64,000 bases of DNA from Actinomadura bangladeshensis (GCF_004348335.1 NZ_SMJW01000010.1:1-64000); one strand, 5' to 3'. Counted from the stretch's first letter, positions 1-9,446 are shown. The notes: generated by a model from the sequence alone, not told the origin. Numbers and translations: made by a program.

Positions 1-2
1 CG

Positions 3-305
3 AACAAGACCCCGCAGATCAGAGCTTGGGCGGCCCGCAACAACGTCGAGTTGTGCCTCACCCCGACCTACGCCTCGTGGGCCAACCCGATCGAGGCGCA
101 GTTCGGGCCGCTGCGCACCTTCGTGATGGGCAACTCCAACCATCCCAACCACACCGTGCTCGCTTGGGAGATCCAGGCCTACCTGCGCTGGCGCAACGCC
201 AACGCCCGCCACCCCGACGTGCTGGCCGCCCAACGCCGCGAACGCGCCCGGGTCCGCAGCGAACGCCAGCAACGCTGGGGACGACCCCGCCCCAAAGCAG
301 CATGA
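3..305 (+). CDS. Transposase C-terminal part, IS630-type (truncated by window edge)
   Basis: The reading frame is open from the left edge and ends at TGA 303-305, leaving about 100 residues. The segment LTPTYASWANPIEAQFG followed by an Arg-rich tail fits the end of the DDE catalytic core of IS630/Tc1-type transposases, where the last acidic residue lies in an N-P-I-E context (E of ANPIEAQ). That residue and its surroundings are seen; the earlier Asp residues lie outside the window. I cannot tell whether the element is intact upstream. The sequence just after the stop contains the 10-bp palindrome CGAACGTTCG (316-325), which could belong to the element's right end, but no terminal inverted repeat can be confirmed without the other end. 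Confidence 0.75.
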   Translation, partial: NKTPQIRAWAARNNVELCLTPTYASWANPIEAQFGPLRTFVMGNSNHPNHTVLAWEIQAYLRWRNANARHPDVLAAQRRERARVRSERQQRWGRPRPKAA

Positions 306-424
306 CAAGACCCGGCGAACGTTCGTGGTCACCGCACTAGGGAGCCGTGCGCAATCCGACGTGACCGGAATCGCCAAGATCGCTCAAACGTTGGCAAGTC
401 CGGCGGCCGCGCGCACCGGGCGGT

Positions 425-1225
425 TCAGCGGCGCGGATGGAACCGGTCGCGGGCCCCGGCGGCCGGTGTGAGGACGGCGAAGCGGGCGCCGGTCGGGTCC
501 GTCAGGACCGAGAAACGGCCGGTCTCCACGTCGCTCGGCGGGATGCGCACCCTGGCCCCGAGCTCGACCGCGCGGGCGGCGGAGGCATCGCAGTCGGGCA
601 CCCAGAAGTACGGGATCCAGTGGGCGGGGTAGTCGGGCGGCCAGCACCCGTCCATCGCCACCATGCCCGCCACCGCCCAGTCGCCCACCTTCCAGGTCGT
701 GTACAGCGACCCGTGGTAGTCGCGGTCAACGGCCTTCCAGCCGAACACCTCGCCGTAGAAGCGGCGGCTCTCCGGGACGTCCCGGCAGGCCAGCTCCACC
801 CAGCACATCGTCGACGGCTCGTCGGCGACGGGGACGACGTCGGGTTCGCGCGGCTCGTAGAGCGCGAACCCGGCGCCCTGCGTGTCGGCGCACAGCACCG
901 CGCGTCCCATGTGGGCGACGGTCGCCGGCTCCATCAGCACCTGTCCGCCCGCGGCGCGGACGGCGTCGAGCGAGGCGTCCACATCGTCGGTGTAGAAGTA
1001 GCAGGTCCAGGACGGCGGCTGGGTGTCGTCGGCCAGCGGCTGCATGCCGCCGACCTCGGGGCCCTGGACGTCGCGGAGGGTGAACATCGCGTAGTCGCCG
1101 TACTCTCCGATGGCCAGCGTGTAGCAGTACCAGCCGAACAGCTCGCCGTAGAAGCTCCGCGACGCCTCGACGTCGGGGCTGGCGATCTCCACCCAGAAGG
1201 GCGTCCCGAGAACGTGCTCCGTCAT
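425..1225 (-). CDS. VOC-family protein with two glyoxalase-like domains
   Basis: The protein has 266 residues from ATG 1225 and consists of two tandem vicinal-oxygen-chelate modules. The first (about 5-125) starts GTPFWVEIASPDVEASRSFY and the second (about 135-255) starts MCWVELACRDVPESRRFYG; both continue into an FGW motif. This layout matches the actinobacterial two-domain VOC proteins, some of which are called hydrolases or hydroxylases in antibiotic producers; the reaction of this one cannot be read from sequence. It is single-copy and transcribed leftwards, away from the DUF5954 pair, with about 145 bp of upstream DNA. Alternatives are a metal-dependent glyoxalase, dioxygenase or ligand-binding protein. 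The family call is secure and the function is not. Confidence 0.85.
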   Translation of the reverse strand: MTEHVLGTPFWVEIASPDVEASRSFYGELFGWYCYTLAIGEYGDYAMFTLRDVQGPEVGGMQPLADDTQPPSWTCYFYTDDVDASLDAVRAAGGQVLMEPATVAHMGRAVLCADTQGAGFALYEPREPDVVPVADEPSTMCWVELACRDVPESRRFYGEVFGWKAVDRDYHGSLYTTWKVGDWAVAGMVAMDGCWPPDYPAHWIPYFWVPDCDASAARAVELGARVRIPPSDVETGRFSVLTDPTGARFAVLTPAAGARDRFHPRR

Positions 1226-1371
1226 CTCGCGTCCCGTCGGCCGTTCGCTGCGTCCATGGGGCCCAACGCTAGGGGCGGGCGCGCAATCTCCGTGATGTCG
1301 GCGGCAAGTGCGCGTGCCAAAATGCGTCCAATCTTCGGCAATTCCGGCCGCGCCCGCGTGCGGTCACGTGC

Positions 1372-1929
1372 TCACACGCTCACGACCGTCTGCAGGAGGC
1401 CCCAGACGAAGTGCGCGACGTAGGTCTCGCCGTCCGGCATGGTGATCGTCGCGTGCCGGCGGCTCGGCGCGTCGCCGTCCTGGTGGGCGACCGCGCCGAA
1501 CCGGGCGTCGACGTCGCCGACCGTGCACGACCACGGGACGAGGTCGTCGGCGCGCGCCAGCTCCGGGACGGGGACGCCGTCGTCCCGGACGAGCCACTCC
1601 TGCATGACCGAGCCGTCCGGCGCCATCATGATCTCGAAGCGCAGGCCCGGCCACAGCGGCAGCGGCCCCCACCACGCGGTCGCGCAGACGACGTCGCCGA
1701 TGCGCCGGTCCGCGGCGCCGGCGGGCGGGCCGAGGACGGCCTCGTAGCGGCGCCGCCCGCGCGGGAACGTCCGGGACCGCAGGACGCGCTGCCAGCGGGC
1801 ATTGGCGTCCCGCATCTCGGTGCGGGACGCGCCGAGCGCGCGCATCGCGTCCTCGACGAGGCCCGGCTGGTAGTCGGCCATGCGGCGGAGCAGCACGAGC
1901 TGGAACTCGCGCCGCGCGAATCCCTTCAT
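1372..1929 (-). CDS. Hypothetical protein, probable partner of DUF5954 gene
   Basis: The 185-residue product starts at ATG 1929 (MKGFARREF). I recognise no domain. The N-terminal 70 residues are charged and helical in character; the rest is rich in Trp and Gly with strand-like segments (WPGLRFEIMMAPDGSVMQEW, then VPWSCTVGDVDARFG). There is no signal peptide or membrane segment, so it is probably cytoplasmic. The start lies 11 bp after the stop of the DUF5954 gene on the same strand, so the two almost certainly form an operon and may act together. The frame stays open upstream only because it overlaps the neighbour; this start was chosen because it follows directly on the DUF5954 stop. Confidence 0.7.
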   Translation of the reverse strand: MKGFARREFQLVLLRRMADYQPGLVEDAMRALGASRTEMRDANARWQRVLRSRTFPRGRRRYEAVLGPPAGAADRRIGDVVCATAWWGPLPLWPGLRFEIMMAPDGSVMQEWLVRDDGVPVPELARADDLVPWSCTVGDVDARFGAVAHQDGDAPSRRHATITMPDGETYVAHFVWGLLQTVVSV

Positions 1930-1940
1930 CGCCGGCCACG

Positions 1941-2903
1941 CTACCCCGCGCGGCCCGTGCCGAAGTCGCCGGTGACGGGTTCCTCCAGGTCCCGTTCGCA
2001 GGGGCGGGGCGGCTCGGGGCCGTCCGGGCCGCAGCGCACCGTGTACTCGGCGCGGACCACCCGGAAGCGGCGGCCGAGCACCTCGACCTCGGCGCGGCGC
2101 ACCCCGTCCCGCAGCAGGTCCGCGGCGTGCCGGTAGGCGGCGAGGTCGCGGGGCGACGGGCCCTGCGCCAGCGGCACGACGAGGTCGAAGTAGGCGGCCA
2201 GGTGGTCGCGGACGGCGGCGGGGCTGTGCAGGAACGGGCCGTGCACCGGCCACCGCCCGCCGTCGGCCTCGGCGACCGCGAACCGGGTCGGCAGCCGCGC
2301 GACCAGCGGATGCGTGGCAAGCGCGCGGCGGGCGTCGGCGGCCATCGCGGGCGGGACGGCGGGCCCGGCGGGGGCGTCCGCCCACCGCTCCCCCGGCAGT
2401 GCCGCGGCGCCCGGGATCCGCGCGGCCGGGAGCAGGCCGTGGTCGAACCGGCGGGCGTCGCGCCGGGTGCGGGGCTCGGGCAGGTCGTCGGGGTCGCCGG
2501 GGCGCGGCGGCTCGGGACCGTCCGGACCGCACCGGCAGAACCGGTCGGCGCGCACCACGCGGAACAGCCGGCCGGCCACCGACAGCTCGTCCGGCCGGTC
2601 GCGGTCGAGCCGCCCGGCGCCGCGGAGGTACTCGGCGCGGACCGCCGCGCAGACGCCCCGGTCGCGGGTCCTGCCCCGCAGCCACCAGCCGAGCGAGTCG
2701 CGGGCGTCCTGCGGGGTCGTCCGCTCCATCCCGGACATCATCCAGCCGCCGGGGACCCGTTCCATCACGCCGTACGTCGCGCCGCACCAGCGCACCTCGG
2801 GATGCGTCAGCCGTGCGCGCGCCTCACCGAGCCTCGGCGGCCCGGATGCCGGCGGCGGGAACGGGAGATCGCCGGCGAGGGCCGCTCCATCACTACCCCT
2901 CAT
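1941..2903 (-). CDS. DUF5954 family protein with internal duplication
   Basis: The 320-residue product resembles actinobacterial DUF5954 proteins, which have no known function. Two halves carry the same block: FRVVRADRFCRCGPDGPEPP near residue 120 and FRVVRAEYTVRCGPDGPEPP near residue 292, both ending in an acidic stretch. The N-terminal part (LTHPEVRWCGATYGVMERVP) is also typical of the family. There is no signal peptide. It is the first gene of a two-gene operon with the 185-residue protein downstream. The ATG at 2903 is used here because the conserved region begins about 30 residues later; a shorter start near that point is possible. The assignment rests on recall of the family pattern, not a search. 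Confidence 0.75.
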   Translation of the reverse strand: MRGSDGAALAGDLPFPPPASGPPRLGEARARLTHPEVRWCGATYGVMERVPGGWMMSGMERTTPQDARDSLGWWLRGRTRDRGVCAAVRAEYLRGAGRLDRDRPDELSVAGRLFRVVRADRFCRCGPDGPEPPRPGDPDDLPEPRTRRDARRFDHGLLPAARIPGAAALPGERWADAPAGPAVPPAMAADARRALATHPLVARLPTRFAVAEADGGRWPVHGPFLHSPAAVRDHLAAYFDLVVPLAQGPSPRDLAAYRHAADLLRDGVRRAEVEVLGRRFRVVRAEYTVRCGPDGPEPPRPCERDLEEPVTGDFGTGRAG

Positions 2904-2961
2904 GCCCCCATGGTCACAGGGGACGGCCGCTCACCGCTCGTGTTTCCCCGATTCCGGCCGG

Positions 2962-4209
2962 TCAGGACTTGCGGGCGCCGATGGCGGCGGCGATGGCCGG
3001 CCAGCTCTTCGCCAGCTCGCGCCGCCAGTAGTGCCAGTTGTGCATGCCGGGCCCGTAGAGGTTCGCGGTGACCGGGATGCCCGCCCGCTTCGCCGCCGCG
3101 ACGAAGTTCTCGTTCATCGTCCCGGCGAGCTGCTCGCCGATGCGGCCGGCGTCCGCGGGCGCGGCGTTCGGGTTGTCGTAGGGGCCGGGCTGGCCGTTGC
3201 CGGACGAGACGTAGACGCCGATGCCCTTGAGGTTCGCGACGTTGACGGTCGCGTCATGCGCCCGCCAGTTCGCCCGCGCGGTGATCGGGTCGCCCCAGAT
3301 GGCGGTGCCCGCCTCGCGGTTCATGGAGGTGAGGATCACCGGCATGCCGGGCGCGGTGATGTTGAGGGCGCCGCTGTAGGACGCCGCGTAGCGGAACAGG
3401 CGGTGCCGCTCGGCGTAGGTGATGGCGCCCTGCCCACCGGATGACAGGCCGATCGCGGCGCGCACGTTCCCGGCGCGGAAGTTGCGCTCCATCAACGGGA
3501 TGACCTCGTCGATGTGGAACTTCTCCCACTCGGGGATGCCGCCCTTGCCGCCGTTGTACCAGTTGGTGTACGAGCCGTTCCAGCCGCCCTCGGGCATCAC
3601 GACCATCGCGTTGTACGGGCCGATGACCTGCTCGATGTCGGAGTCCTTGGTCCAGGACGTGTAGTTGTTGTTGCCGCCGTGGTAGGCGTACACGACCGGC
3701 CACGTGCCGGTGCTCTTGGCCGACCAGCCCTTCGGGACCATCACCCGGGTCTTCACCGCCGCGCCGAGCGCGGGCGAGGCGATCGTGACATCGAAGATCC
3801 GCGAGTTGACCTTCTTCACGCCGGTGATCGCGGCGCCGTCCTTGGCCGGAAGGTACTTGCCGGATCCGGCGCCCGCCGGCAGCTGCGGCTTCTTGCCGCG
3901 GCTGCCCTGGTTGGTGTCGGGGTTGTTCGGGCTCGGTGAGCCGTTGCCCGTCTTGAACGGGTTGGTCCCGAGCGGGACGCTCGGCAGCTTCGTGCTCTTC
4001 GGCGAGGCGCTCGCGGACGCCGACGCCGGCGACGACGGCTGCGTCGCCGGGCCGAACGAGGGGATCGGCTGGGAGTTGCCGGACGCCTCCGACTTGCCGG
4101 TCGGCACGCCGATGCCGGCCTGCGCGAGGCCGACCATGACGGTGGGCAGCAGTACGGCCGCCGCCGCGGTGCCCGCGATGGCGATCTTCCTGTCGGTACG
4201 CTTCTTCAT
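2962..4209 (-). CDS. Secreted alpha/beta-hydrolase esterase (antigen 85 / esterase D-like)
   Basis: The product has 415 residues. A Lys/Arg-rich start, a hydrophobic stretch (about 9-30) and the AQA region form a secretory signal; a Ser/Pro/Ala linker follows (about 40-115) and then the hydrolase domain. The nucleophile elbow is GLSSGGQGA; WPVVYAYHGG is the oxyanion-side strand and GMHNWHYWRREL near the C-terminus supplies the catalytic His. This fold is shared by esterase D and mycolyltransferase-type enzymes, so a carbohydrate-ester or cell-envelope ester substrate is plausible but unproved. It is a clear paralogue of the esterase at 14412-15428. The gene is monocistronic, with AT-richer DNA upstream (4210-4377) that probably holds the promoter. 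Confidence 0.88.
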   Translation of the reverse strand: MKKRTDRKIAIAGTAAAAVLLPTVMVGLAQAGIGVPTGKSEASGNSQPIPSFGPATQPSSPASASASASPKSTKLPSVPLGTNPFKTGNGSPSPNNPDTNQGSRGKKPQLPAGAGSGKYLPAKDGAAITGVKKVNSRIFDVTIASPALGAAVKTRVMVPKGWSAKSTGTWPVVYAYHGGNNNYTSWTKDSDIEQVIGPYNAMVVMPEGGWNGSYTNWYNGGKGGIPEWEKFHIDEVIPLMERNFRAGNVRAAIGLSSGGQGAITYAERHRLFRYAASYSGALNITAPGMPVILTSMNREAGTAIWGDPITARANWRAHDATVNVANLKGIGVYVSSGNGQPGPYDNPNAAPADAGRIGEQLAGTMNENFVAAAKRAGIPVTANLYGPGMHNWHYWRRELAKSWPAIAAAIGARKS

Positions 4210-4377
4210 GGACTCCCCAGCCGCTCAGGCCGCCCCGGGCCCGACGCTCTGCTCGTCCGAAGAAACTACTGTCCCGGCAGTCACAGCCGCAAGTATTGGC
4301 AAAGAATGCAATAAAGGCGAGACAAGACGGGCCGCCGCGCCCTGTGACCGGGGCCACTCTCCACCTCGCGGCGCGTC

Positions 4378-5913
4378 TCAGGGGCGGACGGACTGGGCGT
4401 GGCGGAACACGCCGCACGGGTCCCAGTGCCGCTTGACCTCCTGGAGTTTCGCGTAGGCGTCCTTGTAGTACAGCGTCTCCCACGACTGGCCCGACCCGTT
4501 CCACTCGGGATCGGCCAGATCGCCGTCCGGATACCCGATGTAACAGCCGTCCGTGATCTCGCCGTCCGCCACGGGCACGCCCCCGGTCTCCGCGAACGTC
4601 GCCTTGTAGGCGTCGCGTATCCACGCGATATGGGCGTCCTCGGCGGGGTCGTGTTTCGTCCAGTAGGACTGGTATTGCACTTTCAGTATGGAGTCGCGCT
4701 GCCGCACCGCGGTCTGGTGCAGCGGCGTGTTGATGGCACTGCCGTACGAATCGACCTGAATGAGCGCCTGCCGGTTGGTGTAATCGGTGTACTGCTCGTT
4801 GCCGAGATAAGCCCACATGGCGTCGATCTGCCGATCGGTGAACGGCTTGCGAAGATACGCGGACTTGTATTTCCCGCAGCGGTTCTGGCAGCCGGCGTCC
4901 AGCATCTGGGTCGCCGTCAGCCAGGGCATCACCCGCGGAACGTCCAGGTGGACGAAGTGCTCCCCCATCACCGACCGCATCTGCGTCGCCTTCGGCCCGA
5001 TCGGGCCGTCGAGGGCCGCGATGAAATCGGTCATCGCCCGCTCGCCGTCGGGATCGTCGACGTCCACCTGGGCCAGCAGGCCGATCTGACCGTTGCTCAC
5101 ATGGTTGAGCTTCAGCATCGCGAACAGCTTCCCGGCCGCCGTCGACGGATTCTGCCGGTCGCGGAAGTACTCCCCGAACGCGGTCACCAGCGCGGCGAAG
5201 TCGTCCTCGGCGACGTCCTCCCAGTCCCATGCGAGCGCCGTCAGCAGCACCTGTTTCGGCGGCTGCGGGAGCCCCCGGAACCAGAACCGGGTGGCCACCC
5301 CGAAGTTCCCGCCGCCACCGCCGGTGTGCGCCCACCACAACTCGCACAGCCTCGAATCCTCGTCATCGCGCCTGGCCACGACGAGTTCGACGTTCTTGTC
5401 CCCGTCCACCACGGCCACCTCGACCGCGTAGAGGTAGTCGACGGTGAGGCCGTGCTGCCGCGACAGCAGCCCGAAACCGCCCGCCGGGATGTGCCCGCCC
5501 AGGCCCACCGAGAAGCACGAGCCGCCCGGCAGCACCTTTCCGCTGACCGGATAGAGGCGGCCGTACACATGCCCGTTCGTCGCCCCGGCCTCGACGCAGT
5601 ACGCCTTCATCGAACTGTCGTAGGACACCCCGCACATGGGGCTCACGTCCAGGATCACCCGGACGTCCTCGCCGCAGACGAAGTCCTCGTAGCAGTGCCC
5701 GCCGGACCGCACCGCGATCCGCGCCCGCGCCGGGTCCGCCGGCTCCTCGGCGACCGCCTCGGCGAGCGCCGCCCGCGCCTCCTCGGGCGTCCGCACCAGC
5801 CGCACGTACTCCGGCGCGGCGATCCACCGCTGGTTGAACCCCCGGCTGAGCGCCGGATACCGCCTGTCCCCGGGCCGGACGACCGTACTCGGCAGCGTCG
5901 ACAACTCGCTCAT
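4378..5913 (-). CDS. FAD-linked oxidase of berberine-bridge (BBE) type
   Basis: The product has 511 residues from ATG 5913 (MSELSTLPST); the frame is open further upstream but this start fits the family. The PCMH-type FAD domain covers about 33-210 and the BBE C-terminal motif is YYKDAYAKLQEVKRHWDP near residue 490. His73 in RSGGHCYE and Cys133 in GSCFSVGLGGH occupy the two positions that bind FAD covalently in bicovalent BBE enzymes, so a bicovalent flavin is likely. Such enzymes oxidise alcohols, sugars or alkaloid-like natural products using O2; the substrate here is unknown. There is no obvious Tat signal. It is followed by the LuxR-type regulator gene on the same strand upstream, which may control it. 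Confidence 0.9.
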   Translation of the reverse strand: MSELSTLPSTVVRPGDRRYPALSRGFNQRWIAAPEYVRLVRTPEEARAALAEAVAEEPADPARARIAVRSGGHCYEDFVCGEDVRVILDVSPMCGVSYDSSMKAYCVEAGATNGHVYGRLYPVSGKVLPGGSCFSVGLGGHIPAGGFGLLSRQHGLTVDYLYAVEVAVVDGDKNVELVVARRDDEDSRLCELWWAHTGGGGGNFGVATRFWFRGLPQPPKQVLLTALAWDWEDVAEDDFAALVTAFGEYFRDRQNPSTAAGKLFAMLKLNHVSNGQIGLLAQVDVDDPDGERAMTDFIAALDGPIGPKATQMRSVMGEHFVHLDVPRVMPWLTATQMLDAGCQNRCGKYKSAYLRKPFTDRQIDAMWAYLGNEQYTDYTNRQALIQVDSYGSAINTPLHQTAVRQRDSILKVQYQSYWTKHDPAEDAHIAWIRDAYKATFAETGGVPVADGEITDGCYIGYPDGDLADPEWNGSGQSWETLYYKDAYAKLQEVKRHWDPCGVFRHAQSVRP

Positions 5914-5998
5914 GACCCCGCGCCCCCACACCCTCGAAGAAAGGACGCGAGGAACCCTTCCCCACCCGCCTCTCACGTAGTCGGCCGGTGACACAGGG

Positions 5999-7012
5999 TT
6001 AACGCTCCGGAGAGGTCGCGCTCGGCGCCGACGCCGCGGCGCCTCCCGGAGGCGCAGGCGAAGGAGCGGGCCGCCAGGGTTCGGGGTGGCGGACGGAGAG
6101 GGCGCCGGCTTGGAAGCGGGTGCGGGCGCCCAAGCGGTCGCACAGGTCGCGGACGCGGCGCTGGACGGTGCGGGTGCTGATGGAGAGGCGGCGGGCGATG
6201 GCCTCGTCGGTGAGGCCCGCGGCGAGGAGGGCGAGGACGGGGTCGTCCGGGGCGTCGCCGCCGGGGAGCGGGAGGGCGGTGCGCCACAGGGCCTCGAAGA
6301 GGGAGACGAGCGCGTCCAGCAGGGCCGAGGGGTGGACGACGAGGGAACTGTCGACGCTGCTCGCGTGCTCGGAGGTCAGCGGGAGCATCGCGGTGCGGCC
6401 GTCGGCGATGGCGAGCTTGATGGGGACGGCGCCGAGCCGGGGCTCCTCGCCGGACGCGGCGGCGCGGCGGATGTCCTCCAGGGCGTGCGGCTGGTCGAGC
6501 GCCTCGGCGCCGTAGATGCCGCGCACCCGGATGCCGCGGCGCATCGTGCGCTCCTGCTCGGCGCCGGAGAGCGCGGCGTCCGTGGCGAACGGCGGCTGGA
6601 CGAGGACGCGCAGCTCCTCCCGGGCGCCGCGCAGCAGTTGCAGGTAGCGGCGGGCCACGGCGGTGCGCCCGCTGACGACCTCGACCAGTTCCTCGGGGTG
6701 CGGGGCGGCCTCGGCGAGCAGCGGGCCGATCGCGGCGCGGCTGCGGGCGATCTCCTCCTGGCGGCTGGCGACGAGGGCCTCCACCGCGACGTGCGGCGGG
6801 GTCGCGAGGAGGCGCAGCGGGCGTCCCGCGAGCCGGGTCACGAGGCCGAGCTCCTCCAGGCGTGGCAGGAGGCGGCGCAGGGCGGCGACCGACGTGCCGT
6901 GGCGCGCGGCGAGGTCGGCGAGGGTGGACGGCCCCTCCCGCAGCAGGGCGCGGTACGCCGACTCCTCGGCGGCGGCCACGCCGAGCCCCTCCAGCAGCGG
7001 CAAATCGGACAC
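5999..7012 (-). CDS. LuxR-type transcriptional regulator with TrmB-like N-terminus
   Basis: The 337-residue product starts at GTG 7012. Residues 5-75 form a winged-helix TrmB-like domain (EESAYRALLREGPSTLADLA, then a recognition-helix region), the middle is a phospholipase-D-like/TrmB ligand region, and residues about 255-310 are a LuxR HTH (VLALLAAGLTDEAIARRLSI, then STRTVQRRVRDL). This arrangement is common in actinomycetes as a regulator of nearby secondary-metabolism or protease genes. It is divergent from the secreted protein at 7137, with 124 bp between, and lies upstream of the BBE oxidase on the same strand, so either may be its target. The last ~35 residues are Pro/Ala-rich. Confidence 0.85.
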   Translation of the reverse strand: MSDLPLLEGLGVAAAEESAYRALLREGPSTLADLAARHGTSVAALRRLLPRLEELGLVTRLAGRPLRLLATPPHVAVEALVASRQEEIARSRAAIGPLLAEAAPHPEELVEVVSGRTAVARRYLQLLRGAREELRVLVQPPFATDAALSGAEQERTMRRGIRVRGIYGAEALDQPHALEDIRRAAASGEEPRLGAVPIKLAIADGRTAMLPLTSEHASSVDSSLVVHPSALLDALVSLFEALWRTALPLPGGDAPDDPVLALLAAGLTDEAIARRLSISTRTVQRRVRDLCDRLGARTRFQAGALSVRHPEPWRPAPSPAPPGGAAASAPSATSPER

Positions 7013-7136
7013 GTCCTAAATCTAGGGGTTCTCCTGGCCGTTTGTCGGGTTCCCGCCATGGCGGAAGCCGCCACCGCCGTCTCTGGATCGCCGCCGGGCG
7101 GCGGCCCGACAATCAAGATCCACTTCTTGGGGAGGG

Positions 7137-9431
7137 ATGGCCATGTGGCTGAAGACCGCGGCGGCCCTGGCGCTCGGCGCCCTCGGGCTCGCGGCGCCCG
7201 CCGCGCCCGCGGCGGCGGAGAGCGGGCCGCCGGCCGCGCTGCGCGCCGCCGCCGGAGCCTATGACGTCACGCTGCCCACCGGCGACGCGGTGCGCGTCGC
7301 GGGCGGCGCCGCGACGGTGGCGTCCGCGCCGGGACGCGCCACCGCGTTCTCGGTCCGGCACAGCGGCGGGGACCTGTACGTCGTCCCGGACGACCGGCTC
7401 ACCGACGACCCGGAGCGGTACAACGTGACGGCGCTGCACGAGGGCCGCGGCCCCGCCCCGGCGGCGGCTCCGGCGCCGGCGGAGGACCTGGTCACCGTGC
7501 GGGTGCGGAGCATCGCGCGGGACGGCCGGCCCGGGCCCGGCACGGTCGGCTTCGTGAACGTCGAGGACGCGGCGCTAGGTAACGCGCACCGGCCGCTGCC
7601 CGGCTCCGCCGACGGCCCGTGCACCGACGAGCGCTGGAACGACTCGAACTGCATACGGCTGCGGCCGGGGACGTACTCCGTGATGGGCGTCGTCAAGACG
7701 ATGCCGTCGTGGGCACCGGCCACCGGTCCCGGCAAGCCGCTCAACTACAGCCTCGTCGGGGACCCGGAGATCGACATCACGGGGGACACCGAGATCGTCC
7801 TCGACGCGCGGAAGGCCGAGGAGGTGACGGTCCGGACGCCCGACCATGAGACCGGGCCGAACCTCGGCGCGATCAGCCACCTGATGTGGACCCGCGGCCC
7901 CGCGAACGGCCCGGCGGTCGACGAGGGCGTCTACATGAACGCCGGGGCGACGCTGGAGCAGCGGGTGTTCCTGCAGCCGACCCGGAAGGTCCGGACCGGC
8001 ACGTTCGAGGTCTACACGCGGTGGCGGCTGGAGGCGCCGGCCGTCACCCTGCGGGCTCGGGGCCGCTCGCTGCACCCCTCGTACTATCCCGCCGGCTACT
8101 TCAGCGACACCTCCGACCAGTTCCCCCGCCTGGACGGCACGGTCCGCATGCGGGTCGCGGACGGGGACTCCCCCGGCGCCCGTCTGCGCGGTGCCCTCGC
8201 CCTCGTCGAGCGCAAGGACGGCGTGTCCGTCGCCGAGCTGTCCAACCGGGCCGCCAAGGCCGGCGCACGGATGGTCGCCGTCTACAACGACGAGCCGGGC
8301 GTGAACGACGACCCCGGCGGTTACGGGGTCCGGTTGCGGGTTCCGACCGTCCGGCTTTCCCGGGAAGAGGGGCTGGCCCTGCTGCGCCTGCGGCACGCGA
8401 CGGTGACGGCCAAGGGCGTCGCGCACAGCCCGTACCAGTACGACCTGGTGCTCCCCGAGACCGGGCGGATTCCCCGAGACCTCGGCCATGTCGTCCGCAC
8501 GCGGGACCTGGCACGCGTCGACGGCGCCTACCACGGCAGCGGCGCCATGTCCTTCGCGCGCTACGGCAAGCGCCCCTGGGAGGAGTTCGCGATCGCCTAC
8601 AGCAGCCCGGTCACCGGCACCCCCCGGACGCGCGCGGAGTACGTCTCGGCCGACCCGGAGACCCAGTGGTCGGCGATGGCGATCACGCCGGAACAGCCGT
8701 ACAACAACGCCTTCCCCGGCCCGGAGACGCCGCACCTCGTGCTCGGCGAGGCGAAGTGGTCGGCCTACGAGCCTCGCGACCGCGACGCGCACTCCTGGGG
8801 CAGGGCGCCGCTCGCCGGCGGAGTCGGCGCGCTGTCACCGGTGACCCGCGCCGGCGACCAGATCCGCCTCCACGTGGGGCTGGTGGACGCCGCACGCAAC
8901 TTCTCCGACGCCTATTCCAGTTCATTTCCGGACGGATTCACCACCGATTTTCGTGTATATCGGAACGGGGGGCTCATCGCCCGGACTCCGCACCGCGCTA
9001 ACGGCACGCTGACGACGACCCCGGACGACGCCGAATACCGCGTCGATTACGACTTCACCAACAACGCTCCGTGGGCCAGGCTGTCGACGCGCACCACGAC
9101 ATCCTGGACGTTCCGTTCGGCGCACACCTCGGCAGCCACCGCACTGCCGCTTCTCCAGGTCGAATACGGCGCCGATCTGGATGTGCATAACAGAACACGT
9201 TCTAGGACGCTGCGGCTGGCCGTCCGCCACCAGGACGGCTCCGCCGCGCGGCTCGAGCGCCTGTCGCTGCAGACGTCCTTCGACGACGGTGCGACCTGGA
9301 CGGACGTCCCGCTGCGCGACGGTGCCGCACGGCTGCGCGGCACGGGCGCGGTCTCCCTCCGGGTCACCGCCGAGGACGCGCGCGGCAGCGCGGTGACCCA
9401 GGAGGTCGTCCGCGCCTACGAGCTGCGCTGA
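7137..9431 (+). CDS. Large secreted protein related to S8-peptidase flanking regions, no catalytic domain
   Basis: The product has 764 residues, with ATG 7137 preceded by GGGGAGGG. A signal peptide (about 1-29, ending AAPAAPAAAES) leads into a block starting YDVTLPTGDAVRV and containing GGDLYVVPDDRL and YNVTALHEG, which is the N-terminal prodomain pattern of large actinobacterial subtilases. The sequence then passes straight to the C-terminal type region (VTVRVRSIARDGRPGPGTVG). A PA-like segment follows at about 345-425 (AKAGARMVAVYNDEPGVNDD), then beta-rich repeats to the end. No Asp/His/Ser subtilase motifs (DTG, HGT, GTSMA) are present between these parts, so the peptidase domain appears to be missing. 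It may be an inhibitor, binding protein or decayed protease. It is divergent from the LuxR gene. Confidence 0.8.
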   Translation: MAMWLKTAAALALGALGLAAPAAPAAAESGPPAALRAAAGAYDVTLPTGDAVRVAGGAATVASAPGRATAFSVRHSGGDLYVVPDDRLTDDPERYNVTALHEGRGPAPAAAPAPAEDLVTVRVRSIARDGRPGPGTVGFVNVEDAALGNAHRPLPGSADGPCTDERWNDSNCIRLRPGTYSVMGVVKTMPSWAPATGPGKPLNYSLVGDPEIDITGDTEIVLDARKAEEVTVRTPDHETGPNLGAISHLMWTRGPANGPAVDEGVYMNAGATLEQRVFLQPTRKVRTGTFEVYTRWRLEAPAVTLRARGRSLHPSYYPAGYFSDTSDQFPRLDGTVRMRVADGDSPGARLRGALALVERKDGVSVAELSNRAAKAGARMVAVYNDEPGVNDDPGGYGVRLRVPTVRLSREEGLALLRLRHATVTAKGVAHSPYQYDLVLPETGRIPRDLGHVVRTRDLARVDGAYHGSGAMSFARYGKRPWEEFAIAYSSPVTGTPRTRAEYVSADPETQWSAMAITPEQPYNNAFPGPETPHLVLGEAKWSAYEPRDRDAHSWGRAPLAGGVGALSPVTRAGDQIRLHVGLVDAARNFSDAYSSSFPDGFTTDFRVYRNGGLIARTPHRANGTLTTTPDDAEYRVDYDFTNNAPWARLSTRTTTSWTFRSAHTSAATALPLLQVEYGADLDVHNRTRSRTLRLAVRHQDGSAARLERLSLQTSFDDGATWTDVPLRDGAARLRGTGAVSLRVTAEDARGSAVTQEVVRAYELR

Positions 9432-9446
9432 CGGCGGACGCGTCCG

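Noticed and set aside
316-325. LexA (SOS) box CGAACGTTCG
   Set aside because: The actinobacterial box needs four bases between CGAAC and GTTCG; here there is none, and no SOS gene follows.
9191-9204. Second KstR-like site
   Set aside because: It has one mismatch at a fixed position and lies inside the coding sequence of the large secreted protein.
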